From Reyranella sp. CPCC 100927 (lineage in GTDB: Bacteria > Pseudomonadota > Alphaproteobacteria > Reyranellales > Reyranellaceae): DNA of 64,000 bases. The stretch's first letter is position 1. Every line of letters starts with the position of its first letter. The notes beneath the pieces were generated by a model, which ran no database searches, was not told where the DNA came from, and saw nothing but the letters and a program-made list of their open reading frames with translations. The DNA is taken from the NCBI RefSeq assembly GCF_007859315.1, contig NZ_VOHA01000001.1:372001-436000 (forward strand), written 5' to 3'. Shown in pieces: positions 52,822 to 61,615 of this stretch. Both the position numbers and the translations under genes were made by a program.

Positions 52822-55800
52822 AAAGTCTGTTGATCGCCAACCGCGGCGAAATCGCCATCCGCATTGCGCGCAGCGCGGCCGACGCCGGCATCCGTACTGT
52901 GAGTGTGCATTCCGAGGACGATGCGCTGTCGTTGCATACCCGCCGCACCGACGAGACACGCGCGCTGAAAGGCGTCGGCACCGCGGCCTATCTCGATGCG
53001 GCGCAGATCGTGGCAGTGGCGCGCGAGGCCGGCTGCGATGCCATCCATCCGGGTTACGGTTTCCTCGCCGAGAATGCCGGCTTCGCGCGCGCCTGCGCGG
53101 ATGCCGGCATCTCGTTCGTGGGGCCGTCACCCGAGACGTTGGATCTCTTCGGCGACAAGGCGCAGGCGCGGGCGTTGGCCCAGCGGTGCGGCGTGCCGGT
53201 GATGCCGGGAACGACGAAGGCCACCAGCCTCGCCGAGGCGCGGGCGTTCCTGCAGTCGCTTGGTCGCGGCGGCGCGGTCATGATCAAGGCGATCGCCGGC
53301 GGTGGTGGGCGCGGCATGCGCCCGGTGTTCGACATCGACGATCTGGACGAGGCGTACGAGCGCTGCCGCTCGGAGGCGATGCAGGCATTCGGCAACGGCG
53401 ACATCTATGTCGAGCAGCTGTTTGCGCGCGCCCGTCATATCGAGGTGCAAGTGGTCGGTGATGGCACGGGTGCCGTCAGCCACCTCTGGGAGCGCGAATG
53501 CAGCATCCAGCGCCAGCGCCAGAAGCTGATCGAGGTCGCGCCGGCACCGGCGCTGCGGCCGGCCGTGCGTGCCCGGCTGCTCGATGCGGCCGTGCGCCTG
53601 GCGGCAGCGGCGCGCTATCGCAGCGCGGGCACGTTCGAGTTCCTGGTCGACGCCGGCGATGACGGCGACGGCGCCGCCGTTGCTTTCATCGAGGCCAACG
53701 CGCGCCTGCAGGTCGAGCACACCGTGACCGAAGAGGTGACGGGCATCGATCTTGTGCGTGCCCAGCTCGATATTGCCGGTGGCGCCACGCTGGCCGACCT
53801 GGGCCTGATGCAGGAGTCCGTACCGAAGCCGCGCGGCATGGCGGTGCAGGTTCGCGTGAACATGGAGACCATGACCGCCGACGGCACGGCGCGTCCGGCC
53901 GGCGGTACGCTCACCGCCTTCGAGCCGCCGAGCGGCCGGGGTACGCGGGTCGACGCCTTTGGCTACGCGGGTTATCGCACCAGTCCGCGTTTCGATTCGC
54001 TGCTGGCCAAGGTCATCGTGCACGCGCCGTCCGGCAAATTTGCGGACGTGGCGGCCAAAGCCTATCGCGCGCTCTCCGAGTTCAAGATTGTGGGCGTGCC
54101 GACGAATATCGGCTTTCTGCAGACATTGCTGGGCCACGCCGACGTGAAGGCCTGCCGTACACACACGCGGTTCATCGACGAACGCATCGGCGAGCTTCTC
54201 GCCGGTGACGCTGAGGTTCATCCAAGTCGATACTTCGCCCCACAGGCCGCTGCCGGGGCGCCGCGACTGGCGGGTGCGCGGGTCGATGCCGCCGATCCGC
54301 TGGCCGTACTGAATCACGGCCGGACCCTCGGTGCGCCGTCGGGCAGGCTCGATGCTGTTGCGATGGTCGCCGGGCCCGAGGTGATGGAGGTCGTTGGACC
54401 CGATGGCACCGTCCCGCTGCCGGCGCCCATGCAGGGCACCATCGTCAGCCTGAGTGTGGCCGAAGGCGATGTGGTGCGAGTCGGCCAGCAGGTGCTGGTG
54501 ATGGACGCGATGAAGATGGAACACGTCGTCAAGGCGGCAACCGGCGGCATTGTGAGGGTGCTGACGGTGGTGATGGGAGACACCGTCTTCGAGGGACACC
54601 CGCTGCTGTTCATCGAGCCCTCCGATGCGGCGGGCAAGGCCGTAGAAGAGGCGCAGGCGATCGACCTCGACGAAATCCGTCCCGATCTCGCCGAGGTGCT
54701 GGCGCGCCAAGCCAAGACGCACGACGAAAACCGGCCCGATGCGGTCGCCCGCCGGCGCAAAACCAACCAGCGCACCACGCGCGAGAACATCGCCGATCTG
54801 TGCGATCCCGGCTCGTTCGTCGAGTACGGGTCACTGGTCGTGGCCGCGCGCCGGCGCACCACGAGCCTGCAGGAGCTGGTCGACACCACCCAGGCGGACT
54901 CGCTGATCATGGGACTGGGCCGCGTCAACGGCGACCAGTTCCCGCACAAGGACAGTCGCGTGGCCGTCGTCGCTTACGACTACACCGTGCTGGCCGGCAC
55001 GCAGGGGAAGAAAGGTCACGAGAAAAAGGACCGCATGTTCAAGCTCGCCGAGCAGTGGCGCGTGCCGCTGGTGATGCTTGCCGAAGGCGGCGGCGGCCGT
55101 GGCAGCGACACCGACAGCGTGTCGGTGGGCAGCCTGCAACTCGACACGTTCCATCGCTTCGCGCGGCTGAGCGGGCTGGTGCCGCTGGTCGGCATCACGT
55201 CGGGCCGCTGCTTTGCCGGCAACGCGGTGCTGTTGGGCTGCTGTGACGTGGTGATTGCCACCGCCAATTCGACGATCGGCATGGGCGGCCCGGCGATGAT
55301 CGAAGGTGGCGGCCTTGGCGTATACCGGCCGGAAGAGGTCGGCCCGATGTCCGTGCAGGTGCCCAACGGCGTGGTGGACATCGCGGTCGAGGACGAGGCC
55401 GAGGCCGTCCAAGTGGCGCGGCAGTACCTGTCGTACTTCCAGGGGCCGGTGGCCAACTGGCGCTGCGCCGACCAGCGCCATCTGCGCCACGCCGTGCCGC
55501 TGAACCGGCTGCGGGCGTACGACATGCGCGCGCTGATCGAGACCATGGCCGACACCGGCTCGATGCTGGAGATCCGCCGCGGCTTCGGTGCCGGCATGAT
55601 CACGGCGCTGATCCGCATCGAAGGCCAGCCGATCGGCGTGGTGGCCAACAACCCGGCGCACCTGGCCGGGGCCATCGACAGCCCGGCCGCCGACAAGGGT
55701 GCGCGCTTCATGCAGCTGTGCGACGCGCACGACATCCCGCTGCTGTTCCTGTGTGACACGCCCGGCAACATGGTGGGGCCGGAGCATGAGAAGACGGCAC

Positions 55801-56231
55801 TGGTGCGCCATTGCTGCCGTACCTATCTCGTCGGCGCCAACGTCACGGTGCCCACCTTCACGGTCGTGATCCGCAAGGCCTATGGCCTGGGCGCGCTGGG
55901 CATGGCCGGCGGCAGCTTCCACGCCTCGGTGTTCGCGATCTCGTGGCCGACCGGCGAGTTCGGCGGTATGGGCCTGGAGGGCCAGGTCAAGCTTGGCCGC
56001 CGCAAGGAGCTGGCGGCGATCGAGGACTCGGCAGAGCGCATGGCGGCCTTCGAGCGCATGGTCGCGGAGATGTACGAACGCGGCAAAGCGCTCAACACCG
56101 CCTCGCTGTTCGAACTCGACGACGTGATCGATCCGGCCGACACGCGCAAATGGATCATGGCCGGCCTGCGCTCGATGCCGCTGCCGCCGCCGCGCACCGG
56201 CAAGAAACGGCCCTGCGTTGACGGGTGGTAG
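52818..56231 (+). CDS. Single-chain biotin-dependent acyl-CoA carboxylase (BC-BCCP-CT)
   Basis: 1137 residues, ATGA overlap with the CoA-transferase. Biotin carboxylase: LLIANRGEIAIRIARS at the start, IKAIAGGGGRGM (ATP-grasp), EANARLQVEHTVTEEVTG, to about residue 455. The biotinyl domain has VMDAMKMEHV with Lys566 as the biotin site. The carboxyltransferase part (about 640-1125) has both halves (SRVAVVAYDYTVLAGTQG, AEGGGGRGSD, then DTPGNMVGPEHE and GMAGGSFHASVFAISWPTGEFGGMG). This order on one chain is that of LCC-type acyl-CoA carboxylases, which carry both activities without partner subunits. It should carboxylate an acyl-CoA made by the preceding transferase. Confidence 0.9.
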   Translation: MKSLLIANRGEIAIRIARSAADAGIRTVSVHSEDDALSLHTRRTDETRALKGVGTAAYLDAAQIVAVAREAGCDAIHPGYGFLAENAGFARACADAGISFVGPSPETLDLFGDKAQARALAQRCGVPVMPGTTKATSLAEARAFLQSLGRGGAVMIKAIAGGGGRGMRPVFDIDDLDEAYERCRSEAMQAFGNGDIYVEQLFARARHIEVQVVGDGTGAVSHLWERECSIQRQRQKLIEVAPAPALRPAVRARLLDAAVRLAAAARYRSAGTFEFLVDAGDDGDGAAVAFIEANARLQVEHTVTEEVTGIDLVRAQLDIAGGATLADLGLMQESVPKPRGMAVQVRVNMETMTADGTARPAGGTLTAFEPPSGRGTRVDAFGYAGYRTSPRFDSLLAKVIVHAPSGKFADVAAKAYRALSEFKIVGVPTNIGFLQTLLGHADVKACRTHTRFIDERIGELLAGDAEVHPSRYFAPQAAAGAPRLAGARVDAADPLAVLNHGRTLGAPSGRLDAVAMVAGPEVMEVVGPDGTVPLPAPMQGTIVSLSVAEGDVVRVGQQVLVMDAMKMEHVVKAATGGIVRVLTVVMGDTVFEGHPLLFIEPSDAAGKAVEEAQAIDLDEIRPDLAEVLARQAKTHDENRPDAVARRRKTNQRTTRENIADLCDPGSFVEYGSLVVAARRRTTSLQELVDTTQADSLIMGLGRVNGDQFPHKDSRVAVVAYDYTVLAGTQGKKGHEKKDRMFKLAEQWRVPLVMLAEGGGGRGSDTDSVSVGSLQLDTFHRFARLSGLVPLVGITSGRCFAGNAVLLGCCDVVIATANSTIGMGGPAMIEGGGLGVYRPEEVGPMSVQVPNGVVDIAVEDEAEAVQVARQYLSYFQGPVANWRCADQRHLRHAVPLNRLRAYDMRALIETMADTGSMLEIRRGFGAGMITALIRIEGQPIGVVANNPAHLAGAIDSPAADKGARFMQLCDAHDIPLLFLCDTPGNMVGPEHEKTALVRHCCRTYLVGANVTVPTFTVVIRKAYGLGALGMAGGSFHASVFAISWPTGEFGGMGLEGQVKLGRRKELAAIEDSAERMAAFERMVAEMYERGKALNTASLFELDDVIDPADTRKWIMAGLRSMPLPPPRTGKKRPCVDGW

Positions 56232-56288
56232 GGTGTCTTCGTTCGGACTCCGTCTTCCGCCACAGGCTGACGTCGATACAGGGCTCCA

Positions 56289-56720
56289 CTACGGCGCGAT
56301 CGTGCCCTTGCGCAGGATGACGTTGCCGTAGAAACGACGTTCGCCCGTGGCGACGACCGCGAAAGCGCTGCGGGCGCGGGCATAGAACGCGTGGCGTTCG
56401 ATCAACGTCAGACTGACGCGTGGTTCGGCCTGCGTGGCCAGCAGGCGCTCGATGTCGATGTGAACCGGCTCCCGTCGTCCGGCGTCGCCGACGACCTCCA
56501 TGCCGACCGCGGCATCCGGTTCGACCTGGTCGATCGGCAGCACTTTCAGCACCGCCGCCAGCAGGCGCGGCAGATCGCAATCGTCGGACCGCATCACGCG
56601 CTGTCCCACCGCGTGGGCGGGGAAGTTGGCATCGGCCAGCACGATATCGTCGCCATGCCCCATGGCGCGCAGCGCGTGCAGCAGGTCCGGGCCGAGCAGG
56701 GGGTCCAGTCCGATCAACAT
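56289..56720 (-). CDS. fucU: L-fucose mutarotase (RbsD/FucU family)
   Basis: 143 residues. The family signature LRAMGHGDDIVLADANFPAH at the start contains the His and Asp used in anomer interconversion, and the C-terminal RRFYGNVILRKGTI is typical of FucU. Cytosolic decamer in the family. It overlaps the lactonase gene by 7 bp and is the last gene of the minus-strand operon; it would supply the correct anomer of the sugar to the dehydrogenase. Substrate L-fucose is by homology and could be a related sugar. Confidence 0.88.
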   Translation of the reverse strand: MLIGLDPLLGPDLLHALRAMGHGDDIVLADANFPAHAVGQRVMRSDDCDLPRLLAAVLKVLPIDQVEPDAAVGMEVVGDAGRREPVHIDIERLLATQAEPRVSLTLIERHAFYARARSAFAVVATGERRFYGNVILRKGTIAP

Positions 56721-57583
56721 CCAGGGTCTCCGGTCGTGAGCCGATAGGCGTGCTGGGCGTTGGCGCCGCGCGCCTTGTCGAGCGCCGTTGCGCCCAGTGT
56801 GGCCAGGCAGGTCTCGGTGGCCGCCTTGATGCGATCGTAGCTGCCGGCCAGCAGGCAGACCGGCCAGTCCGAGCCGAAGATCAACCGGTCCGGACCGAAG
56901 CAGCGTCCGGCATGATCGATGGCCGGCTGCAGCCGTTCGGCATCCCAGTCACGCCAATCGGCTTCCGTGGCCAGGCCGGAGATCTTGCACCAGACGTTGG
57001 GGCAGGCAGCGAGCGCGGCGAGCCGGTCGGCCCAGTGTTGATCGAAGCCCGTGGCGATCGGCGGCTTGGCGGCGTGGTCGAGCACGAAGCGGCCGTGCGG
57101 GAAGGCGTGCACCACCGCGGTGGCGGCCGGCAGTTCGCGGCTGCGCACCAGCAAATCGTAGGCAAGGCCCCGCTCGAATACCGCGGCAAACCCACGGCGC
57201 ACATCGGTGCGTGACAGCCAGTCGGCATCGGCTTCGTCATGCGCCTGGTGCCGGATGCCGACCAGCTTGCCGCCGTCGGGCCGGCGCTGCAGGCGATCGA
57301 GGTGAGCGCCGACGGCGGGATCCGTCAGGTCGACCCAGCCCACCACACCGACCACGAAGGGTGTGGCGGCCGCGATCGCGAGGAAGCCCTCCGTCTCGTC
57401 GATCGACGAGCGGCATTGCACCACGATGCTGGCATCGACGCCGTTGGCAGCCAGCAGCGGCGCCAGGTCATCGGGCCCGAAAGCACGGCGGATCGGCGTC
57501 AACGCGGCATCCGCCATCCAGGGATAGTGCGCCCGCGCCGGATCCCAGAAGTGCTGATGCGCGTCGATCACGAGGCTGCTCAT
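56714..57583 (-). CDS. Amidohydrolase family 2 lactonase, L-fuconolactonase-like
   Basis: 289 residues from ATG 57583, overlapping the upstream stop (ATGA). Metal and catalytic positions: IDAHQHFWDP at the N-terminus, GKLVGIRHQ, VLDHAAKPPI and FGSDWPVCLLAG. These match the cog3618 group that opens L-fucono- and L-rhamnono-lactones. It lies between a sugar dehydrogenase and FucU, so it should hydrolyse the 1,5-lactone made by the dehydrogenase. Confidence 0.88.
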   Translation of the reverse strand: MSSLVIDAHQHFWDPARAHYPWMADAALTPIRRAFGPDDLAPLLAANGVDASIVVQCRSSIDETEGFLAIAAATPFVVGVVGWVDLTDPAVGAHLDRLQRRPDGGKLVGIRHQAHDEADADWLSRTDVRRGFAAVFERGLAYDLLVRSRELPAATAVVHAFPHGRFVLDHAAKPPIATGFDQHWADRLAALAACPNVWCKISGLATEADWRDWDAERLQPAIDHAGRCFGPDRLIFGSDWPVCLLAGSYDRIKAATETCLATLGATALDKARGANAQHAYRLTTGDPGC

Positions 57584-58578
57584 CGCGCGTCTCCCGGTAA
57601 CGGTGCCGCCGGATCGACGAGACCTTCGCGCCTGATATCGGCCCACAGCGCCGTTGGCACGTCCAGGCGTGCCATGGCAGCATTCTCCTCGATCTCATGC
57701 GCGGTGCGCGCACCCAGCACGATGCCGCTGACGGCAGGGTGCGCCAGCGCGAACTGAATCGCTGCCGCCGTCAAGTGGGTGCCGTGGGCACGGCACAGTA
57801 TGTCCAGTCGCCGCGCGCGCACGACCAGCTCGGGGCTGGCTGTCGCGTAGTTGAATGTCGCGCCTGGATGCGGGTTTGCCAGGATCCCGCTGTTGAAGAC
57901 GCCGCCCAGTACCAGTCCGATGCCACGCTCGGCGCACAGGGCCATCAGGCCGGTGCATGCGCTCTGGTCGAGCAGCGAATAGCGGCCGGCCAGCAGGAAG
58001 CCATCGCACGGCGCTTCGTCGGCGAAGCGTACCAGCATCTCGTGCTGGTTCATGCCGGCGCCGATCGCGCGCACCGTGCCGTCGCCACGCAGGCGCGCCA
58101 GGGCCTGGAAGGCCCCGGCGACGGCGGCGTCATGATGATCGTCGGGGTCGTGGACGAACAGGATGTCGATGCGGTCGAGGCCCAGTCGCGCCAGGCTCTC
58201 GTCGACCGACCGCATGACGCCGTCGTAGCTGAAGTCGAACACGGCTCGCTCGGGCGGCGTGCCCTTGTAGGTGGGATCGTCAGGTGGCTGGCCGGCGGTC
58301 GTGCGCCTCAGCAGGCGGCCGACCTTGGTCGACAGCACGAAAGAATCGCGTGTCTGCGAGCGCAGGAACGGGCCCAGCCGTCGCTCGGCAAGACCAAAGC
58401 CGTAGAGCGGCGCGGTGTCGAAATAGCGGATGCCGAGTTCCCAGGCCCGCGCCACCGTCGCCTCGGCCGCGGCATCGCTGACAGGTGCGAACAGCCCACC
58501 GAGCGGCGCCGTGCCCAGCCCGAGCCGCGTGATCGCGACGCCGCTGCGGCCGAAGGGGTGAAGTGGTATGCCGTTCAT
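57580..58578 (-). CDS. Aldo/keto reductase, L-fucose/D-threo-aldose 1-dehydrogenase-like
   Basis: 332 residues. Motifs: RLGLGTAPLGGLF, FDTAPLYGFGLAERRLG with catalytic Asp and Tyr, VLSTKVGRLLRR with Lys and FVHDPDDHHD. It would oxidise the C1 of an aldose to a lactone with NAD(P). Its lactonase and mutarotase follow with overlapping ends. The ribosome site of the ATG is weak and a hairpin-rich gap separates it from the solute-binding gene. Paralogue of the gene at 35269. Confidence 0.88.
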   Translation of the reverse strand: MNGIPLHPFGRSGVAITRLGLGTAPLGGLFAPVSDAAAEATVARAWELGIRYFDTAPLYGFGLAERRLGPFLRSQTRDSFVLSTKVGRLLRRTTAGQPPDDPTYKGTPPERAVFDFSYDGVMRSVDESLARLGLDRIDILFVHDPDDHHDAAVAGAFQALARLRGDGTVRAIGAGMNQHEMLVRFADEAPCDGFLLAGRYSLLDQSACTGLMALCAERGIGLVLGGVFNSGILANPHPGATFNYATASPELVVRARRLDILCRAHGTHLTAAAIQFALAHPAVSGIVLGARTAHEIEENAAMARLDVPTALWADIRREGLVDPAAPLPGDAR

Positions 58579-58583
58579 ATCCT

Positions 58584-58718
58584 TGCCCCTGAGGGGGAAG
58601 GTGCCCGAAGGCGGGAAGGGGGATGTTCGACCTGTTTCGGTCGATCACATCGAAACCGAGTCGGTCGCAACATCTCCCTTCCGGCGCTGCGTGCCGCTTT
58701 CCCCCTCCGGGGGAAGGT
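58584..58718 (-). repeat. Hairpin-rich intercistronic repeat downstream of a solute-binding gene
   Basis: Two short palindromes (CCCCTGAGGGG near 58586-58596 and CCCCCTCCGGGGG near 58701-58713) frame a segment with imperfect inverted similarity (GATGTTCGAC against GTCGCAACATC). It lies between the solute-binding gene and the aldo/keto reductase in the same transcript direction. No gene. Confidence 0.6.
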
Positions 58719-58744
58719 ACGCGCGTTGCGCTCATGCCGCATCG

Positions 58745-60625
58745 TCACTGCGCCGGCTCGAGGCGGGCGACGATGTACTTGAAGTTCGACCACCACCACC
58801 ACGGTCCTTCGTAGTAGTTGGAGGCCGAAGGGTAATTCTTCCAGTACGTCGTATTGACCGGCACGAACTTGGAGGTGCCGAACATCGGGATCACCGGCAT
58901 GCCCTTGACCAGCTCCTGCAAGAGCGCCGTGCCCTGCTCGACGTTCTTCGGGTCGGTCACCGGCAGGCGCGCCATCTGGTCGATGATGCGGCTGACTTCG
59001 GCGGAGCGATAGCGCTCGCGATTGAACGATGCCGGCTGCCCGTTGGGGCTGACATAGCGCTCGTGCCACCATTCCATGCGCACCCAGAGATCGGGGCCGA
59101 TGGCACAGTTCTGGCTCCAGTAGGATCCGGCGTGGAAGTTGCCGGTGGCGTACTCGGTGGCGAACACGCCGCCCTGCTGCTGCTGGACGTTGACGTCGAT
59201 GCCGAACTTCTTCCACTCGTTGGCCACCGCGAAGGCCAGTCGCTGCGACTGGATCTCGAAGTCGGCCGGTGCATTGATGGTCATCTTCCACGGCGAACCG
59301 TCCGGCATGGTCCAGCTGTTGCCGGTCTTCTTGAAGCCGACGCTCTCCAGCAGCTGCCGCGCCTTGGCCGGATCATGCTTCCACCAGCCGACGCCGAACA
59401 GCTGGCGCAGGCCGGCCTCGTCCTTGGGCAGGCCCTCGATACGCTCGGCCGCCAGCCGCTTGCCCATGCGCACGGCATAGTCGGCATCGAACGGCTTGTA
59501 GCCGTCAGGCAGCGCGAACTCCTTCAGCCAGCCCGTCATCGGCTCGTGGTAGGTGCGCATCAGGATCGCGATCGGCGGAACGTGGATCGGCGAGGCGCGC
59601 AGCATGCCGGAGAAGGTGGCGATGCTGACATCGTCGATCTTGGTGGCGAGCGCCAGGGCCCAGCGCACCTGCCACTTGTCGTAAGGCGCCACCGAGCTGT
59701 TGAACGAAATGCCGCGCTCGCAGGGATCATCCAGGTTGGCCCACGGAAAGGCGTCGTACCATGCCTTCACCTTGGGATTGCGCAGCCGCAGGATCTCGAG
59801 TCCTTCCGGCGTGATGTCGGTCAGGATGTCGATCTCGTTCTGCGCCATGGCGATGATGCGCTTTTCTTCCGGCCCGTAGGAGCGGAACAGCACATATTTC
59901 GGCTTGGGCTCGCCGATCATCTGGCCGACGTCGGTGCGCTGCCAATCCTCGCGCTTCTCCCACAGGAACCAGAAGCCGTTGGGATCGGAATCCTTGAGCT
60001 TGTAGGGCCCGATGGTGACCGGCGGATAGTTCTCGAAGGTCAGCGGATCGACCTTCTCCCAGATGTGCTTGGGCACGACGCGGAAGGAGTTGCCGAAGAT
60101 CACCGAGCCGAAGGAATAGGTGATCTTGGGCAGCGGATTCACCGTCTCCAGTTCGATGGTCTCGTCGTCGACGGCGCGGATATCCTTGACGTTGGAGACG
60201 ATGAAGCGGTGGTACGGCAGCTTGGGATTGTCGAGCGCCATGCGCGCGGTGAAGACCACGTCGGCCGAGCTGAACGGCGTGCCGTCCGACCACGCCAGGC
60301 CCTTGCGCACCTTGAAGCGCCACTTGGTGAATGTACCGTCGAGCGCCTCGGGCAGGGTCGCGGCCAATGCCGGATACTGCGTGCCCTTGACGGTGTCGAT
60401 CTCCCACAGGTTGCTGTAGGCGAGCTGATGCAGGCCCTGCACCAGGATGTTGCCTTCCAGGTACGGGTTCATCCGCTTGGGATTGCCGACCCGTCCGGTC
60501 AGGATGTCGACCACCAGCGTATCCTTGCGCGGTGTGCCGACATCGGTCATGCCCTGCGACCAGGCGGTGCCCGCCCAGCCGGCCGCGGCCAGCGCCGCCG
60601 CGGCGATCCATGTGCGCAGTCTCAT
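58745..60625 (-). CDS. Family-5 ABC transporter solute-binding protein
   Basis: 626 residues from ATG 60625 (GGAGGAGAA upstream; longer frame rejected). Signal peptide RLRTWIAAAALAAAGWAGTAWSQ. SBP_bac_5 pattern with RVGNPKRMNPYLEGNIL, FKVRKGLAWSDGTPFSSADVVFTARM and SYWSQNCAIGPDLWV. It is about 100 residues longer than the 45064 protein, as in oligosaccharide-binding members of this family. It is followed in the operon by sugar-oxidising enzymes, so a sugar or oligosaccharide ligand is more likely than a peptide. Hairpins border the gene on both sides. Confidence 0.9.
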   Translation of the reverse strand: MRLRTWIAAAALAAAGWAGTAWSQGMTDVGTPRKDTLVVDILTGRVGNPKRMNPYLEGNILVQGLHQLAYSNLWEIDTVKGTQYPALAATLPEALDGTFTKWRFKVRKGLAWSDGTPFSSADVVFTARMALDNPKLPYHRFIVSNVKDIRAVDDETIELETVNPLPKITYSFGSVIFGNSFRVVPKHIWEKVDPLTFENYPPVTIGPYKLKDSDPNGFWFLWEKREDWQRTDVGQMIGEPKPKYVLFRSYGPEEKRIIAMAQNEIDILTDITPEGLEILRLRNPKVKAWYDAFPWANLDDPCERGISFNSSVAPYDKWQVRWALALATKIDDVSIATFSGMLRASPIHVPPIAILMRTYHEPMTGWLKEFALPDGYKPFDADYAVRMGKRLAAERIEGLPKDEAGLRQLFGVGWWKHDPAKARQLLESVGFKKTGNSWTMPDGSPWKMTINAPADFEIQSQRLAFAVANEWKKFGIDVNVQQQQGGVFATEYATGNFHAGSYWSQNCAIGPDLWVRMEWWHERYVSPNGQPASFNRERYRSAEVSRIIDQMARLPVTDPKNVEQGTALLQELVKGMPVIPMFGTSKFVPVNTTYWKNYPSASNYYEGPWWWWSNFKYIVARLEPAQ

Positions 60626-60752
60626 GGCTGTTCTCCTCCCTCCCTGATTCCCTCTCCCACGGTAGTGGGGGAGGTGGCCGAAGGCCGGAGAGGGACCCCA
60701 CGTGGTCTCAGTTACCCAGACCACGTCGGCTCCCCTCCGCCCCTTCGGGGCA

Positions 60753-60773
60753 CCTCCCCACTGCGTGGGGAGG
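60753..60773 (-). repeat. Intercistronic hairpin between ATPase and solute-binding genes
   Basis: CCTCCCCAC and GTGGGGAGG, 9-bp perfect arms with a 3-base loop. A second G/C hairpin (CCCCTTCGGGG) is at about 60741-60751, and CCTCTCCCAC...GTGGGGGAGG occurs near 60652-60674. They fill the 168-bp gap between 60626 and 60793. No gene. Confidence 0.65.
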
Positions 60774-60793
60774 ATTTCTGTCTGTGACGCTCT

Positions 60794-61615
60794 TCATCCA
60801 ATGCTCCACCGCCGATCCAGCGTCGGGATCGCGTCCAGCAAGGCCTTGGTGTAGTCGTTGCGGGGTGATTGCAGGATCGTCTCGGGCCGGCCGAACTCGA
60901 CCAGTTCGCCCTGGCGCATGATCGCCATGACGTCCGACAGGTAGTAAGCGGTGCTGAGATCGTGCGTGATGTAGACGAACGCCACACCCAGCTGCTCGCT
61001 CAGTTCCTTGAACAGGTTGACGATGGTCATGCGCAGTGAGGCGTCGACCATGCTCACCGGCTCGTCGGCCACGATCAGGCGCGGCTTGGCGATCAGCGCG
61101 CGGGCGATCGAGATCCGCTGCAGCTCGCCGCCGGAGAAGGCCCGGATGCCCTTGCCGGCGATGCGCGCGTAGCCAAGGCCGACGGCGGTCAGCGCATCCT
61201 CGACGGCGGGTTTCGGGTTGCTGCGCATCGCGGCATCGCCCAGGTTGATGGCGGTGCGGAAGAGATATTCCTCGACCGGCAGCTGCAGGCTGAAGGCCTC
61301 GAATGGATTCTGGAAAATCGGCTGCACCAGGTGGCGCAAGGTACGGTTGTCGACTGTGCGCGCGCCTGATGCGACGATCGTCTGGCCGGCAACCGACACC
61401 GTTCCCGAATCGGCGGTGACCAGCCGCAGTACGATGCGCGCCAGCGTGGTCTTGCCGCTGCCCGACTCGCCCACGATCGACAGCACTTTGCCGTCCTCGG
61501 GCCGCAACGCCAGCGACACATCGGCCAGCGCGGCCGGGCCGGCACTGCCGCCGAACAGTCCGCCCTGCCGATAGGCCTTGCGCAGGTTGCTGACCTCGAG
61601 GATGGGCTGCGTCAT
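60794..61615 (-). CDS. ABC transporter ATP-binding protein, DppF-like
   Basis: 273 residues from ATG 61615. Walker A GESGSGKTT, Q-loop PIFQNPFEAFS, signature FSGGELQRI, Walker B LIVADEPVSMVDAS and switch His in THDLST. It lacks the C-terminal Cys-rich oligopeptide motif found in the three other ATPases of this window, ending soon after the core. Overlaps the upstream ATPase by 4 bp. Confidence 0.92.
   Translation of the reverse strand: MTQPILEVSNLRKAYRQGGLFGGSAGPAALADVSLALRPEDGKVLSIVGESGSGKTTLARIVLRLVTADSGTVSVAGQTIVASGARTVDNRTLRHLVQPIFQNPFEAFSLQLPVEEYLFRTAINLGDAAMRSNPKPAVEDALTAVGLGYARIAGKGIRAFSGGELQRISIARALIAKPRLIVADEPVSMVDASLRMTIVNLFKELSEQLGVAFVYITHDLSTAYYLSDVMAIMRQGELVEFGRPETILQSPRNDYTKALLDAIPTLDRRWSIG

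Noticed and set aside
50629-53130. 833-codon minus-strand open frame
   Set aside because: Opposite the CoA-transferase and carboxylase genes, whose motifs are complete; no start signal or domain.
58568-60787. 739-codon plus-strand open frame
   Set aside because: Antisense to the solute-binding protein, which has a signal peptide and family motifs; shadow frame.
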